From Halobacillus litoralis (lineage in GTDB: Bacteria; Bacillota; Bacilli; Bacillales; Halobacillaceae), in assembly GCF_020524085.2 (NCBI RefSeq), contig NZ_CP129016.1:552001-616000 (forward strand): a stretch of DNA of 64,000 bases. The letters are read 5' to 3'. Below the pieces are notes generated by a model. That model was not told where the DNA came from. It saw only the letters and a list, made by a program, of their open reading frames with translations, and searched no databases. A program made the position numbers and the translations under genes. Below, in pieces: positions 50,640-60,990 of this stretch (position 1 is its first letter; each line of letters opens with the position of its first letter).

Positions 50640-50667
50640 TTGATTACGAACAATAAACTGATATACT
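50640..50667 (+). promoter_or_regulatory. Promoter of the xpt-pbuX transcript
   Basis: TTGATT (50640-50645), a 16-bp spacer and TATACT (50662-50667) lie just upstream of the guanine riboswitch. Confidence 0.6.
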
Positions 50668-50690
50668 ATCCATATCATTCGAATATAAGT

Positions 50691-50759
50691 TTTCATATAA
50701 TCGCGGGGATAGGGCCTGCAAGTTTCTACCGGTTTACCGTAAATAGACCGACTATGAAA
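50691..50759 (+). promoter_or_regulatory. Guanine riboswitch controlling xpt-pbuX
   Basis: TTTCATATAATCGCGGGGAT, AGTTTCTACCGG, CCGTAAAT and GACCGACTATGAAA reproduce the purine aptamer closely, with TTTCATA pairing TATGAAA as P1. The C in GACTATG indicates guanine/hypoxanthine rather than adenine. Confidence 0.95.
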
Positions 50760-50817
50760 AGCAGCACAAGACACCGGGGCTTTCCTGTCCACGGTTTCAT
50801 TGTCTTTGTCTACGTCT

Positions 50818-52783
<1,966 letters not shown>

Positions 52784-52833
52784 TCCTTGACCAGGTCATA
52801 CAGATATTGGAAAATATCTCTCCTCAAACAAAA

Positions 52834-52873
52834 AAGCAGCGCGTCCATTTAGGGGATGGAACGCGCTGCTTGT
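52834..52873. terminator. Bidirectional terminator between pbuX and ytvA
   Basis: AAGCAGCGCGT and ACGCGCTGCTT form a stem around CCATTTAGGGGATGGA with a T-run on the minus-strand side. Confidence 0.88.
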
Positions 52874-52875
52874 CA

Positions 52876-53682
52876 TTATAGTTGTTCTCTTAATACTTTC
52901 AAGGCTTGTTTCACTGTGGCATATGTCTGAAGCGATAGCTCACTAAAGTCTGCGTAAGGGGCACTTTGAATGGCAAATGTTGGTTTGATACCTGTGATGA
53001 CGAGTTTCGTTCCCATCAGGTCTAACAACTGATTCATCTGATAGATGCCCATATGAACCGCTTCGTTATAAGAATGCACAGCAGACATGTCCAAGATCAA
53101 GTAATCCTCTTTCGTTTCTTTTACGTGGTGACTGACCGCTTCCAGCATCTGCTGAAGCCTGTCATCATCAATAGTCCCGACAAGCGGGAGTACTGAGATG
53201 TTATCCTGTACGGGCACAATCGGCGTCGATAACCTTTTAACCTCTGACAAATAATGCGCAATCAGTTCTTCCTGTTCCCGACGCTTTGTCACATCTTTTT
53301 GCACACCAACGAAATACACCTGATCCATCTGCTCGATGTACACCGGAAAAATATGTAATTCATTCCAGAACATCGTACCGTCCTTACGATAATTTTTTAT
53401 TTCTACTTGCACAGGCGTTTGTTTAGAAAGACCTTCACGTAGGCGTTCTACATGCTTCGGGTTCGTTTCATCCCCCTGCAGGAAGCGACAGTTACGCCCT
53501 AGAATTTCCCCACGTTCATAACCAGTCAGATCCAAAAACCCCTGATTGCAATAAATCATCGGGTTATCCTCCTGCTCTGGATCCGTTATAACGACTCCAG
53601 CACCAACATGATCGATCGCCGCTTTTATAAATTCATTCTGTTGAATCTCTTCTAATCTAGCAAACATGAGCTCTTCCGACAC
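52876..53682 (-). CDS. ytvA: Blue-light receptor YtvA (LOV-STAS)
   Basis: 268 residues. The LOV/PAS domain (about 15-130) has the photoactive Cys65 in LGRNCRFLQGDET, the FMN-adduct signature. A J-alpha linker follows (KRREQEELIAHYL) and the STAS domain (about 155-268) has LDMSAVHSYNEAVHMGIYQM and TYATVKQALKVL. In Bacillus subtilis, YtvA joins the stressosome and feeds blue light into the sigma-B pathway. A sigma-B-type promoter elsewhere in the window supports such a pathway here. Confidence 0.95.
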   Translation of the reverse strand: MSEELMFARLEEIQQNEFIKAAIDHVGAGVVITDPEQEDNPMIYCNQGFLDLTGYERGEILGRNCRFLQGDETNPKHVERLREGLSKQTPVQVEIKNYRKDGTMFWNELHIFPVYIEQMDQVYFVGVQKDVTKRREQEELIAHYLSEVKRLSTPIVPVQDNISVLPLVGTIDDDRLQQMLEAVSHHVKETKEDYLILDMSAVHSYNEAVHMGIYQMNQLLDLMGTKLVITGIKPTFAIQSAPYADFSELSLQTYATVKQALKVLREQL

Positions 53683-53762
53683 GTTAGAACATCCCCTTCA
53701 AGATTGGAATGAATTACTTTAATAATAAAATGAATTCTACCAATCATGCAAGTACCATCCTT

Positions 53763-54335
53763 TTACCATGGTAGAATCTTAAGCTCCGGCCAGCGTCTTT
53801 TCCATTTTTCAGCCTTATTCCAGTAAACTTCTTCCGGTATCAAACGCTTATTCGGTCGGATAATTCCTTGAAAAAGATCCTCTAAACCGAAAGGAGCGTA
53901 AACTTCATATTCCCCATCATTCTTCTTTCGCTTGACCCCGACAGAGGAAGCCGTCGTCGGCCAGGTATCGATGGCATCTTTGACAGATGTGTACGGTTTG
54001 ATCGACTGATTGAACTTCTCTTCATACCAAAGATGGACAAGGGCTTCGTTCGTTACATCAATAGAAAAAGGCACGTTCCTACAGTTATCATTCCATCGTT
54101 TTTCGAGATTCTTTTCTTCTTCAAGCGTGCCCGTAGAATCAAAATAAATCAAATCTGCATCCCCTATACCATAGTCAGCGGGATAACCAAATTGGTAGTT
54201 CCACACGCTTTGAGTGATTACACCAGCACCGATCCAACACTCGTTGTCAGACGACTGAGCCAATTCGAACAACGGGCGGACGTAGGGGCTCCACTCATCG
54301 ATGACCGCGACCAAATGCTTTTCTCTTTGATTCAT
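53763..54335 (-). CDS. Nucleotidyltransferase-like protein (DUF925/NTP_transf_6)
   Basis: 190 residues: CWIGAGVITQSVWNYQFGYP, DYGIGDADLIYFDSTGTLEEE with the D-x-D pair, FSIDVTNEALVHLWYEEKF, and YEVYAPFGLEDLFQGIIRPNK. This is the DUF925 family, with a nucleotidyltransferase-like fold; its substrate is not known. It overlaps the upstream LysR-type regulator by 4 bp, so they are translated together. Confidence 0.85.
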   Translation of the reverse strand: MNQREKHLVAVIDEWSPYVRPLFELAQSSDNECWIGAGVITQSVWNYQFGYPADYGIGDADLIYFDSTGTLEEEKNLEKRWNDNCRNVPFSIDVTNEALVHLWYEEKFNQSIKPYTSVKDAIDTWPTTASSVGVKRKKNDGEYEVYAPFGLEDLFQGIIRPNKRLIPEEVYWNKAEKWKRRWPELKILPW

Positions 54336-55180
54336 TCCCTCACCTCGTTTTGGATGTGATCAAGGAACGCTTCAACCTGGGGCAATGCTCTACCTCCCTG
54401 TTTCACACATGCCCAAGTTTCCCGGACTATCGCTCGCCCCTCTGCCTCTAGCGGCAAACAACTATAGGCGTCTTTTTCCTCTTTAATGATGCTTTCAGGA
54501 AGGACCGTCATTCCTAGACCCCGCTTCATCATTTGTTTGGCTGTTTCAAAATGATCCACCTTGATTGAACGTTTGACCAACATGCCGGTCCCCCGCGCCA
54601 TCCAATTTTCAATGAGCTTCTGAAAACCTGGATCACTCTTGAATTCAATCAGTGGCCGCTCTCCTTTTCCCATAGGCACGGTATCTAAGAGGAAAAGAGG
54701 ATCACTCAATAGATGGACGGATTCGTAGTCATCAATTGGTTCCCCTCTAACAATGGCAATATGAAAGGAGGAGGCGGCTTGGCGTATTTCTTCACTTACT
54801 CCTGTGACCAGATCGATCGTTACATCTGGGAATGCTTTTGTGAACGATTGCAGGACATCAGGAAGAAAATGCTGGCTGTATAAGGAAGAAGCTCCGAGCG
54901 ATAGCGTACCGGTCACTTTTCCTTCCACAAATGCCAATTTTTCTCTCAACACATCCTCCTGAGCAAGTACATGCTCTGCATGAGTCAAGACAACTTCTCC
55001 AAAAGGCGTTGGAAGCAACCCTTTCGGAGTACGGAGAAAAATCTGTCCGTCCAGGTGTTCTTCTATGTATTTCAAACGCTGTGTGATCGCTGGTTGGGAG
55101 ATTAATATGGACTTGGCCGTTTTTCGGATGGTTCTAAATTGATTCAAATTAAGCAGAAGCTGATAATCCTCAATCTTCAT
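54332..55180 (-). CDS. LysR-family transcriptional regulator
   Basis: About 282 residues. The N-terminal HTH is MKIEDYQLLLNLNQFRTIRK, TAKSILISQPAITQRLKYIEEHL, and the effector domain begins TGTLSLGASSLYSQHFLPDVL. The start at 55180 follows GGGGGGAC. It is divergent from an MFS transporter gene (104 bp away), the usual arrangement for a regulator of its neighbour. The ligand is unknown. Confidence 0.9.
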   Translation of the reverse strand: MKIEDYQLLLNLNQFRTIRKTAKSILISQPAITQRLKYIEEHLDGQIFLRTPKGLLPTPFGEVVLTHAEHVLAQEDVLREKLAFVEGKVTGTLSLGASSLYSQHFLPDVLQSFTKAFPDVTIDLVTGVSEEIRQAASSFHIAIVRGEPIDDYESVHLLSDPLFLLDTVPMGKGERPLIEFKSDPGFQKLIENWMARGTGMLVKRSIKVDHFETAKQMMKRGLGMTVLPESIIKEEKDAYSCLPLEAEGRAIVRETWACVKQGGRALPQVEAFLDHIQNEVRE

Positions 55181-55284
55181 GAACAGTCCCCCCATAAAAA
55201 TTTCTTATCACTTATAATTATAATGCAATATTATCCAAATCACTAAAAACCGAGTACGATAAATGTAGATAGAGGAGGGAAAAC

Positions 55285-56490
55285 ATGAACAAAGCGAATA
55301 CAAGAAGATTGATGAGTGGGTATTTTTTATATGAGAGTGGTCGTGCGATGTACTTCGTCCTCATCACGTGGTTTTTATATCAATGGACGGAAGATGCTTT
55401 TTACACAGGGTTGTTCGTGAGCTTTGGATTTATTCCCGGGCTTTTTTCAAACATCATTTTCGGGGTTCTGGTCGATCGAAGCAACCGAAAAAAGCTCGCT
55501 CTCCTCGCGGGTGTCATAAGCATCATCTGTTTAGTCTTATTAATAGGGACATTTTGGTTTGAGGTTGAACATCCATGGCTTATGATTGCCGCCCATATGT
55601 TCATGCAAACAGCAGGATCCTTATTCCGCCCTTCCTTACAAGCTCTTGTGGCTGAAGTATTTCCGAGAGATTCTCTTCCTCGGATCTTTTCATGGTCCGG
55701 TTCCTCTACCGTTGCTGGAAGTTTAACGGGAGCGGCTGTGGGCGGAGTGTTGGCCGGACTTGCAGCTATTGAAACCTCGTTAACTGTCGTTGTCCTTTTA
55801 TATGTGGGGGCTGCAGCCACCATTCAGATGATCCGTTACACGCCGGTCGAAAGAAATCACTCCAATGACTCTCTCACCTTTTGGGATGAGATGAAAGAAG
55901 GATTCGTTTATGTACATCAGAACCAGATGCTTTATGGATTGTTCGTCATGCTTATGCTTGGACAGCTTACCTTCCACACGACTTTGGGATTTTTAAGCGT
56001 TTATACAAGTTCACATCTAAAGCAGAGTGCGCTCGTCTACGGAATGCTGGACAGCACGTTTTCCATCGGAGGTATCCTTGCTGGACTTATCGGAACATGG
56101 TGGTGGGCAAAGTGTCAGAACCGCATCGGCACCTGGTCGCTCCTCTTAACGGCTGCAGGGCTTGCGATCGTTAGTTTCACCAATCTCGTTCCTGTGGCTT
56201 TCCTCGGCTTTCTTTTGATCGGTCTTGGTACATCGTTTGTGCGTGCTTTATTGCAGTCTGTGCAGCAAATGGCGACGGATTCCCGTTTTCATGGACGCAT
56301 GTCCAGCCTGCGCATGCTTTGCAATCAGACATCAGTCGTTGTGACCGGTCCCATTTTCGGTGTTCTTGCTTCTTCCCATGGAGCGCCTGCCGTTTTCCTC
56401 TGCCTGCTCATTCCGGTTACAGGTGGTGTCCTCTGGGCGCATATCCAATCCAAACGACCGGCATTTAAACAGATCACAAAACCGGCTTAA
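55285..56490 (+). CDS. MFS transporter
   Basis: 401 residues with 12 membrane spans. The loop FGVLVDRSNRKKLALLAG is the MFS motif A region between TM2 and TM3. The first helices include YFLYESGRAMYFVLITWFLYQW. It is of the DHA1/enterobactin-exporter-like group. It is divergent from the LysR gene at 54332, which probably regulates it. The substrate is unknown. AGAGGAGGG precedes the ATG. Confidence 0.88.
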   Translation: MNKANTRRLMSGYFLYESGRAMYFVLITWFLYQWTEDAFYTGLFVSFGFIPGLFSNIIFGVLVDRSNRKKLALLAGVISIICLVLLIGTFWFEVEHPWLMIAAHMFMQTAGSLFRPSLQALVAEVFPRDSLPRIFSWSGSSTVAGSLTGAAVGGVLAGLAAIETSLTVVVLLYVGAAATIQMIRYTPVERNHSNDSLTFWDEMKEGFVYVHQNQMLYGLFVMLMLGQLTFHTTLGFLSVYTSSHLKQSALVYGMLDSTFSIGGILAGLIGTWWWAKCQNRIGTWSLLLTAAGLAIVSFTNLVPVAFLGFLLIGLGTSFVRALLQSVQQMATDSRFHGRMSSLRMLCNQTSVVVTGPIFGVLASSHGAPAVFLCLLIPVTGGVLWAHIQSKRPAFKQITKPA

Positions 56491-56503
56491 AAATGCCCAG
56501 CAA

Positions 56504-56534
56504 AAAGGTATGCTTCTCTATGTAGGAGCATACC
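56504..56534 (+). terminator. Terminator-like hairpin after the MFS gene
   Basis: AGGTATGCT pairs with AGCATACCT around TCTCTATGTAGG; no strong T-run follows. Confidence 0.55.
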
Positions 56535-56558
56535 TCGAGTGGTGTTATTCAGCTCTGC

Positions 56559-56651
56559 TTATCTCGTCTCTTCCTTCGGTGCGCGATATACCTTCTCGAC
56601 CTCAACTCCCAGCGTCTTCAAATAGTCGACAATCTGGTCTAGTCTCTTCAT
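56559..56651 (-). CDS. Possible small protein, 30 residues
   Basis: MKRLDQIVDYLKTLGVEVEK followed by VYRAPKEETR, read on the minus strand with GAGGTG 6 bases before the ATG. The helical, charged sequence and good ribosome binding site suggest a real short gene, but the family is not recognised. It lies in the 278-bp gap between MFS and GNAT genes. Confidence 0.45.
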   Translation of the reverse strand: MKRLDQIVDYLKTLGVEVEKVYRAPKEETR

Positions 56652-56768
56652 TTTTTCACCTCAGTATATGAAATAAGATTTGGCATAGAAACACATCCAT
56701 CTTCATTACGAACGGGACTGTACAAACGTTTCAATTTTTTCTATAAAAGACGATACCCGTAGTTCCTA

Positions 56769-57242
56769 CTACTTATGCACCTTTTTAAACATTTGCACAT
56801 TTTTTATCGATATTCCTCGAATCCATTTCACCTGTTCCTTCTTAATGGCATATCCTCGCTTCTGAAAAAACGGTCTCGCGACGGCACTCGCTTCGGTCGT
56901 AAGAACCTCCACTCCTTCTTTCGCAGCCTGTTCCTCTAAAAGATGGAGCAGTTGAGTGGCTATACCTTCCCCCTGCCTATCTGCGGCTACATACAAAAAA
57001 TCGATGTGAGGTCCCACAAGGCTGGCAAAACCTATAATGCTGTCGTCAGTGTCCTTGGCGACAAGTGAGTAGGCATGAAGAAAACGTTGATGAAGAAGAG
57101 GTTGATCTTTGATCCCTTCCGCCCAAGCTGACAATTGATCTTGATTGTAAAACCGGGGGGATATATTCAAGATTGATGTTCTGACCATCCTAACCACATG
57201 GCTAAGATCTTCCTTTTGCAGTCGTTCAATGAACCAAACCAA
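56769..57242 (-). CDS. GNAT family N-acetyltransferase (YafP-like)
   Basis: 157 residues: MVWFIERLQKEDLSHVVRMVR, FASLVGPHIDFLYVAADRQGEGIATQLLHLLE (acetyl-CoA loop R/QGEGI) and ASAVARPFFQKRGYAIKKEQ. It matches the YafP-like GNAT group. Substrate unknown. GGAGAGGGAAG precedes the ATG. Confidence 0.88.
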   Translation of the reverse strand: MVWFIERLQKEDLSHVVRMVRTSILNISPRFYNQDQLSAWAEGIKDQPLLHQRFLHAYSLVAKDTDDSIIGFASLVGPHIDFLYVAADRQGEGIATQLLHLLEEQAAKEGVEVLTTEASAVARPFFQKRGYAIKKEQVKWIRGISIKNVQMFKKVHK

Positions 57243-57296
57243 ACTTCCCTCTCCCTTCTATCATAACAAAGTCCCCTCCAAATGAATGTAATGGTT

Positions 57297-58205
57297 TTAT
57301 GACAATTCATACAATTCCATGACGTGCTGTATGAAGACTTGAGCATCTTCCGTAATTTCCTCTTCATTGGATGGAGTGACAATGGAAAAGGATCGTGTTG
57401 TCGAGTGGATATAAGGAAGATTCATGATTAACTCCGCAGCGTCGGTATGTTCCACAACCGTTTTTGAAATAAAAGAAAGCCCCAGACCTTCCTTCACTCC
57501 TTGGACAACTCCATGATTGCTTCCAATCGTTATTGTCTTTTTCGGTCGGATGTTCGATGACTCCAACATATAATCCAGCATAGCTCTCGTCCCCGACCCT
57601 CCTTCACGTGTAATCCACGTATGGTCCTGTAAATCTTGAAATGTCACCTCTTTACACTTTCTCAAAGGATGAGTTTCAGGAACGATCACGACCATTTCAT
57701 CTTCCATGAATGGAATGGAACTCAATCCCTGCTCCGTCACTTTGCCCTCCACAAGTCCTAAATCAAGCTCATGCTGCTGCACTTCCCGGTTAACTCGTTT
57801 AGAATTGGCAATTCGCACCTGCAATTCAACCGCTGGGTACATGTCATCAAAGGCTTTTATAATCGATGGAATGATATACTCTCCCACCGTGTAACTCGCA
57901 CCAATATGGATTTGCCCACCTACCTGATCGTGGAATTGCTTCACTTCATTTTTGGCTTTATCCAGCAGCCCAAGGACCTGTCTCGCCCTTCGATAAACCA
58001 TCTCCCCTGTAGCTGTCACTTCGAAATGTTTCGGTGAACGATCAATTAACGACGTTTGAAAAAAACGCTCCAGATTCTTGATATGCGCACTAACTGTTGG
58101 CTGCGACAAATTCAAAAGCGTAGATGCTTTCGTGAAACTTTTTTCATCAATGGCGGTAATGTAGGTTTTCAATGCTTCTAAATCCAAAAGAACCGCTCCA
58201 ATCAT
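57297..58205 (-). CDS. LysR-family regulator, CysL/YeiE-like
   Basis: About 296-302 residues: LDLEALKTYITAIDEKSFTKASTLLNLSQPTVSAHIKNLERFF is the HTH, and the ligand domain starts QIHIGASYTVGEYIIPSII. It is closest in pattern to CysL (YwfK) and YeiE-type regulators. The first ATG is at 58205, but TTG at 58187 behind GGAGCGG gives the usual LDLEALK start and may be right. It is divergent from yeiH, 93 bp away. YeiE-type regulators sense sulfite in enterobacteria, and the neighbourhood here is sulfur-related. Confidence 0.88.
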   Translation of the reverse strand: MIGAVLLDLEALKTYITAIDEKSFTKASTLLNLSQPTVSAHIKNLERFFQTSLIDRSPKHFEVTATGEMVYRRARQVLGLLDKAKNEVKQFHDQVGGQIHIGASYTVGEYIIPSIIKAFDDMYPAVELQVRIANSKRVNREVQQHELDLGLVEGKVTEQGLSSIPFMEDEMVVIVPETHPLRKCKEVTFQDLQDHTWITREGGSGTRAMLDYMLESSNIRPKKTITIGSNHGVVQGVKEGLGLSFISKTVVEHTDAAELIMNLPYIHSTTRSFSIVTPSNEEEITEDAQVFIQHVMELYELS

Positions 58206-58298
58206 TAGTTTTTTCTATGATTAACATTATAAAGTTTTATTTTACGAATAACCACCCGGGGCGTATGATAGATAAAGGAAACAAAGGAGGTCCCATCG

Positions 58299-59291
58299 AT
58301 GAACTACACTTCTTACCAACCTCTCCTAAAAGGAATCGGATTTACAGCCATCGTTGCAGCTGTCGGATTTCTACTCGCCATGCTTCCGCTGTTGAACCAG
58401 GTCGGTCCTCTTGCGACAGCCATTCTTTTAGCCGTTTTGTACCGCCATTTTTTCGGTTATCCAGAGAGCATGCGTACGGGAATCCACTTTTCAGCAAAAA
58501 AATTATTGCGACTAGCGATTATTTTGTTCGGATTAAAATTAAATATCAACGTCATTCTTCAAGAGGGCTTCCCTCTTTTATTAAAAGGAACGATTGTCAT
58601 TGTATTTGCAATCGGACTTATGCTCTTTTTTGCCAAGCTATTTGATGCCGACCGATCGATGATGGCACTTCTCGGAATCGGAACAGGTATCTGCGGAGCA
58701 TCCGCCATTGCTGCCGTCACGCCTATTTTGAAAGCCAAAGAAGAGGACACAGCCATCAGTGCAGGTGTCATCTCCGTAGTCGGTACGTTATTCGCCATTG
58801 GATACACTCTCATCCGCCCCCTCCTACCAGTGGATGCAGAAGCTTACGGCATGTGGGCGGGAATCAGTTTGCACGAAGTGGCGAACGTTGCCCTCGCCGG
58901 AGAACCTGCTGGAGATGATGGCCTGGGAATGGCCCTTGTCGCCAAGCTTAGTCGTGTCTTTCTGCTTGTACCCTTCAGTCTGCTGTTGATCTGGTTTATG
59001 AAAAAGAAAGGAACAGAAGAAAGCCGTTCCTCCATCGCTTATCCGTGGTTCCTTGTTGGTTTCGTCCTGATGAGCTTATTTGGAAGCTTTGTGAATGGAA
59101 CCATTGTTACTATTCCTGCAGCAGCTATGCAAGCCGTCTCGTTGCTCACTTCCTTCATTTTAACGATGGCCATGGTTGGTCTCGGTCTCAGCGTAAGTTT
59201 ACATGATGTCAGACACCGGGCATTAAAACCGATGCTCTTATTAATTGTGACATCTATTTTGCTTTCGATTCTCACATACTGGATCATTTGA
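58299..59291 (+). CDS. yeiH: YeiH family putative sulfate/sulfite exporter
   Basis: 330 residues with about 10 spans. ILFGLKLNINVILQEGFPLLLKG, GIGTGICGASAIAAVTPILKAKEEDTAISAGVISVVGTLFAI and GISLHEVANVALAG are typical of the YeiH/UPF0324 family of putative sulfate exporters. AAAGGAGG precedes the ATG. It is divergent from a LysR regulator of the CysL/YeiE type. With cysteine dioxygenase 1.1 kb downstream on the same strand, export of sulfite or sulfonate products is plausible. Confidence 0.88.
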   Translation: MNYTSYQPLLKGIGFTAIVAAVGFLLAMLPLLNQVGPLATAILLAVLYRHFFGYPESMRTGIHFSAKKLLRLAIILFGLKLNINVILQEGFPLLLKGTIVIVFAIGLMLFFAKLFDADRSMMALLGIGTGICGASAIAAVTPILKAKEEDTAISAGVISVVGTLFAIGYTLIRPLLPVDAEAYGMWAGISLHEVANVALAGEPAGDDGLGMALVAKLSRVFLLVPFSLLLIWFMKKKGTEESRSSIAYPWFLVGFVLMSLFGSFVNGTIVTIPAAAMQAVSLLTSFILTMAMVGLGLSVSLHDVRHRALKPMLLLIVTSILLSILTYWII

Positions 59292-59323
59292 AAAGCCTAA
59301 GGATACCTTAGGCTTTTTTTATT
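59290..59323 (+). terminator. Terminator of yeiH
   Basis: AAAAGCCTAAGG pairs with CCTTAGGCTTTT around ATA, followed by TTT. Confidence 0.9.
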
Positions 59324-59476
59324 GGTTCGACACTTCCTGTCTAATGATCAGAATATTCGTCGAAAAAGTTTTGATTCACAGTGGTTCTGTTACGATAGAA
59401 TAGAAGATTGGAGGCTCATGCTTGTCCGTTTCCCGCATATAGTGAAGGGAGACTATATGAGGAAAGGACACGGTCT

Positions 59477-60382
59477 ATGAGTTCTTCATCGCGAATCGGA
59501 GCTTCGCTCTATGCATTCCTCTCCATAACCTTCTGGGGTGTGTCTTTCGTTTCCACCAAAGCCGTTTTAGAAAAATTGGATCCCTTTTCCCTGCTTGTCA
59601 TCCGGTTTGGAATTGGGGCGATCTTTTTATTATTGATGGTACTTCTATTCCAATACCCTTTGAAAATACATATCAAGTATCTTCCACATGTACTCATCTT
59701 AGGAGTCCTCGGCGTATTTGTTCACCAAGTGATCCAGGCGACCGCTCTGCTGACCATCCACGCATCCGATGCAGGCTGGTTGATTTCATTCTCCCCGGTG
59801 TTTACAGTCTTTCTGTCTTTTATTTTCTTGCAGGAGAAGCTTACCCTGAAGAAAATTGCTGGCATTACGATTGCCGTCACAGGTGTTTTCATGATTACAA
59901 CCCTCGGGAGCGGCCGCACCTTCAGCTTCTCCTTGAGTCTTGGTTATATTCTTATGATTGTAAGCACATTGAACTGGGCTGTCTATTCCGTTCTTTTAAA
60001 AAAATTATCCGTCCCTGTACCTTCTCTTGTCCTGACCTTTTATATGAGCACCATCGGGTTCTTTTTGACCCTTCCCTTCTTCATCAGGAACCATGGGGTG
60101 GACCAATTACGTTCACTCTCAACGGAGCACTTGGCCCACTTGCTTTTTCTTGGCATTTTTGTGTCGGCCATCGCCTACTGGTACTGGGCAAAAGCATTAG
60201 AGGTGATGCAGGCAACGCAGGTCTCTGTCTTTCTCTATTTCGAACCTTTGGCTACACTCATCGCTGCCATCATCCTGCTGAATGAAAAATTCATTGCCTC
60301 TTCCCTTTTCGGAGGTCTTTTGATCATCGCAGGTGTGATGCTCGTACAGGGAAGAATTTCATTTAGAAAACATGTGGAATAA
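59477..60382 (+). CDS. EamA/DMT family transporter
   Basis: About 301 residues with 10 spans in two EamA repeats: FLSITFWGVSFVSTKAVLEKLDP and IFLQEKLTLKKIAGITIAVTGVF; then SVFLYFEPLATLIAAIILLNE. The ATG at 59477 follows AGGAAAGGA and is preferred over the distal codon at 59408. It lies 14 bp upstream of cysteine dioxygenase and is probably co-transcribed, suggesting it moves an amino acid or a cysteine breakdown product. Confidence 0.87.
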   Translation: MSSSSRIGASLYAFLSITFWGVSFVSTKAVLEKLDPFSLLVIRFGIGAIFLLLMVLLFQYPLKIHIKYLPHVLILGVLGVFVHQVIQATALLTIHASDAGWLISFSPVFTVFLSFIFLQEKLTLKKIAGITIAVTGVFMITTLGSGRTFSFSLSLGYILMIVSTLNWAVYSVLLKKLSVPVPSLVLTFYMSTIGFFLTLPFFIRNHGVDQLRSLSTEHLAHLLFLGIFVSAIAYWYWAKALEVMQATQVSVFLYFEPLATLIAAIILLNEKFIASSLFGGLLIIAGVMLVQGRISFRKHVE

Positions 60383-60396
60383 GGAGGATTTCTACT

Positions 60397-60951
60397 ATGA
60401 AGATGAGCACACGAGTAAAGAAAGCATTCGAAAATCTTGATGACCATTGCCCCGAAACCCTGAAAAAAACATTGATTGAGCTTGAAATCACTTTAGAAGA
60501 ATTAGCTCCCTATCTAGAGGACCCTGATGGTAAGCCCTATTACCGCCAAATGATATACGAAGATGATGATGTGGAAATGATTGTCATGAATTGGGCAGAT
60601 ATTGAATGTGCGCCTCACGATCACGGGCAGTCCACAGGCTGGATCCAAGTAATGAATGGAACAACAAAGCAAACGGTTTATCAAGCCCATGGTGAATCTT
60701 TGCCTTTTCCTCTCTTCACAGAATTCAAGGAGAATGGAAGCCTCTTTTTCGCTCCTGAAAAAGGGATTCATAAAATGGGCCGAGAAGGTACAACACCACT
60801 TGTGACTCTGCACCTCTATTCTCCACCTATCCGTGGCATGCGCGTCTATGACCTTGAAACCTGTGCTGCTTGCGTCGTATCCAGTGACTGCGGAGCATGG
60901 TGGCCGGAAGAACAACGGCAGCGTTTGAAAGAAATCAAATTACAAAAATAA
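60397..60951 (+). CDS. cdo: Cysteine dioxygenase
   Basis: 184 residues of the cupin fold. The iron ligands are H74 and H76 in CAPHDHGQSTGW and H125 in GIHKMGREG. Near the end are LHLYSPPIRGMRVYD and CAACVVSSDCGAWW. The enzyme oxidises cysteine to cysteine sulfinate with O2. GGAGG lies 8-9 bases before the ATG. It follows the EamA gene closely, and upstream is the yeiH exporter with its LysR regulator, making a small cysteine/sulfite group. Confidence 0.92.
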   Translation: MKMSTRVKKAFENLDDHCPETLKKTLIELEITLEELAPYLEDPDGKPYYRQMIYEDDDVEMIVMNWADIECAPHDHGQSTGWIQVMNGTTKQTVYQAHGESLPFPLFTEFKENGSLFFAPEKGIHKMGREGTTPLVTLHLYSPPIRGMRVYDLETCAACVVSSDCGAWWPEEQRQRLKEIKLQK

Positions 60952-60954
60952 AGA

Positions 60955-60990
60955 AGGAAGTGGCTGATCCCACTTCCTTCTTTATTGGAT
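60955..60990. terminator. Bidirectional terminator between cdo and the AI-2E-family gene
   Basis: AAAGAAGGAAGTGG pairs with CCACTTCCTTCTTT around CTGATC/CC, with T and A runs on both sides. Confidence 0.9.

Noticed and set aside
59408..59476. N-terminal extension of the EamA protein
   Set aside because: The upstream codons lack a ribosome binding site, whereas 59477 has AGGAAAGGA and gives the normal first helix.
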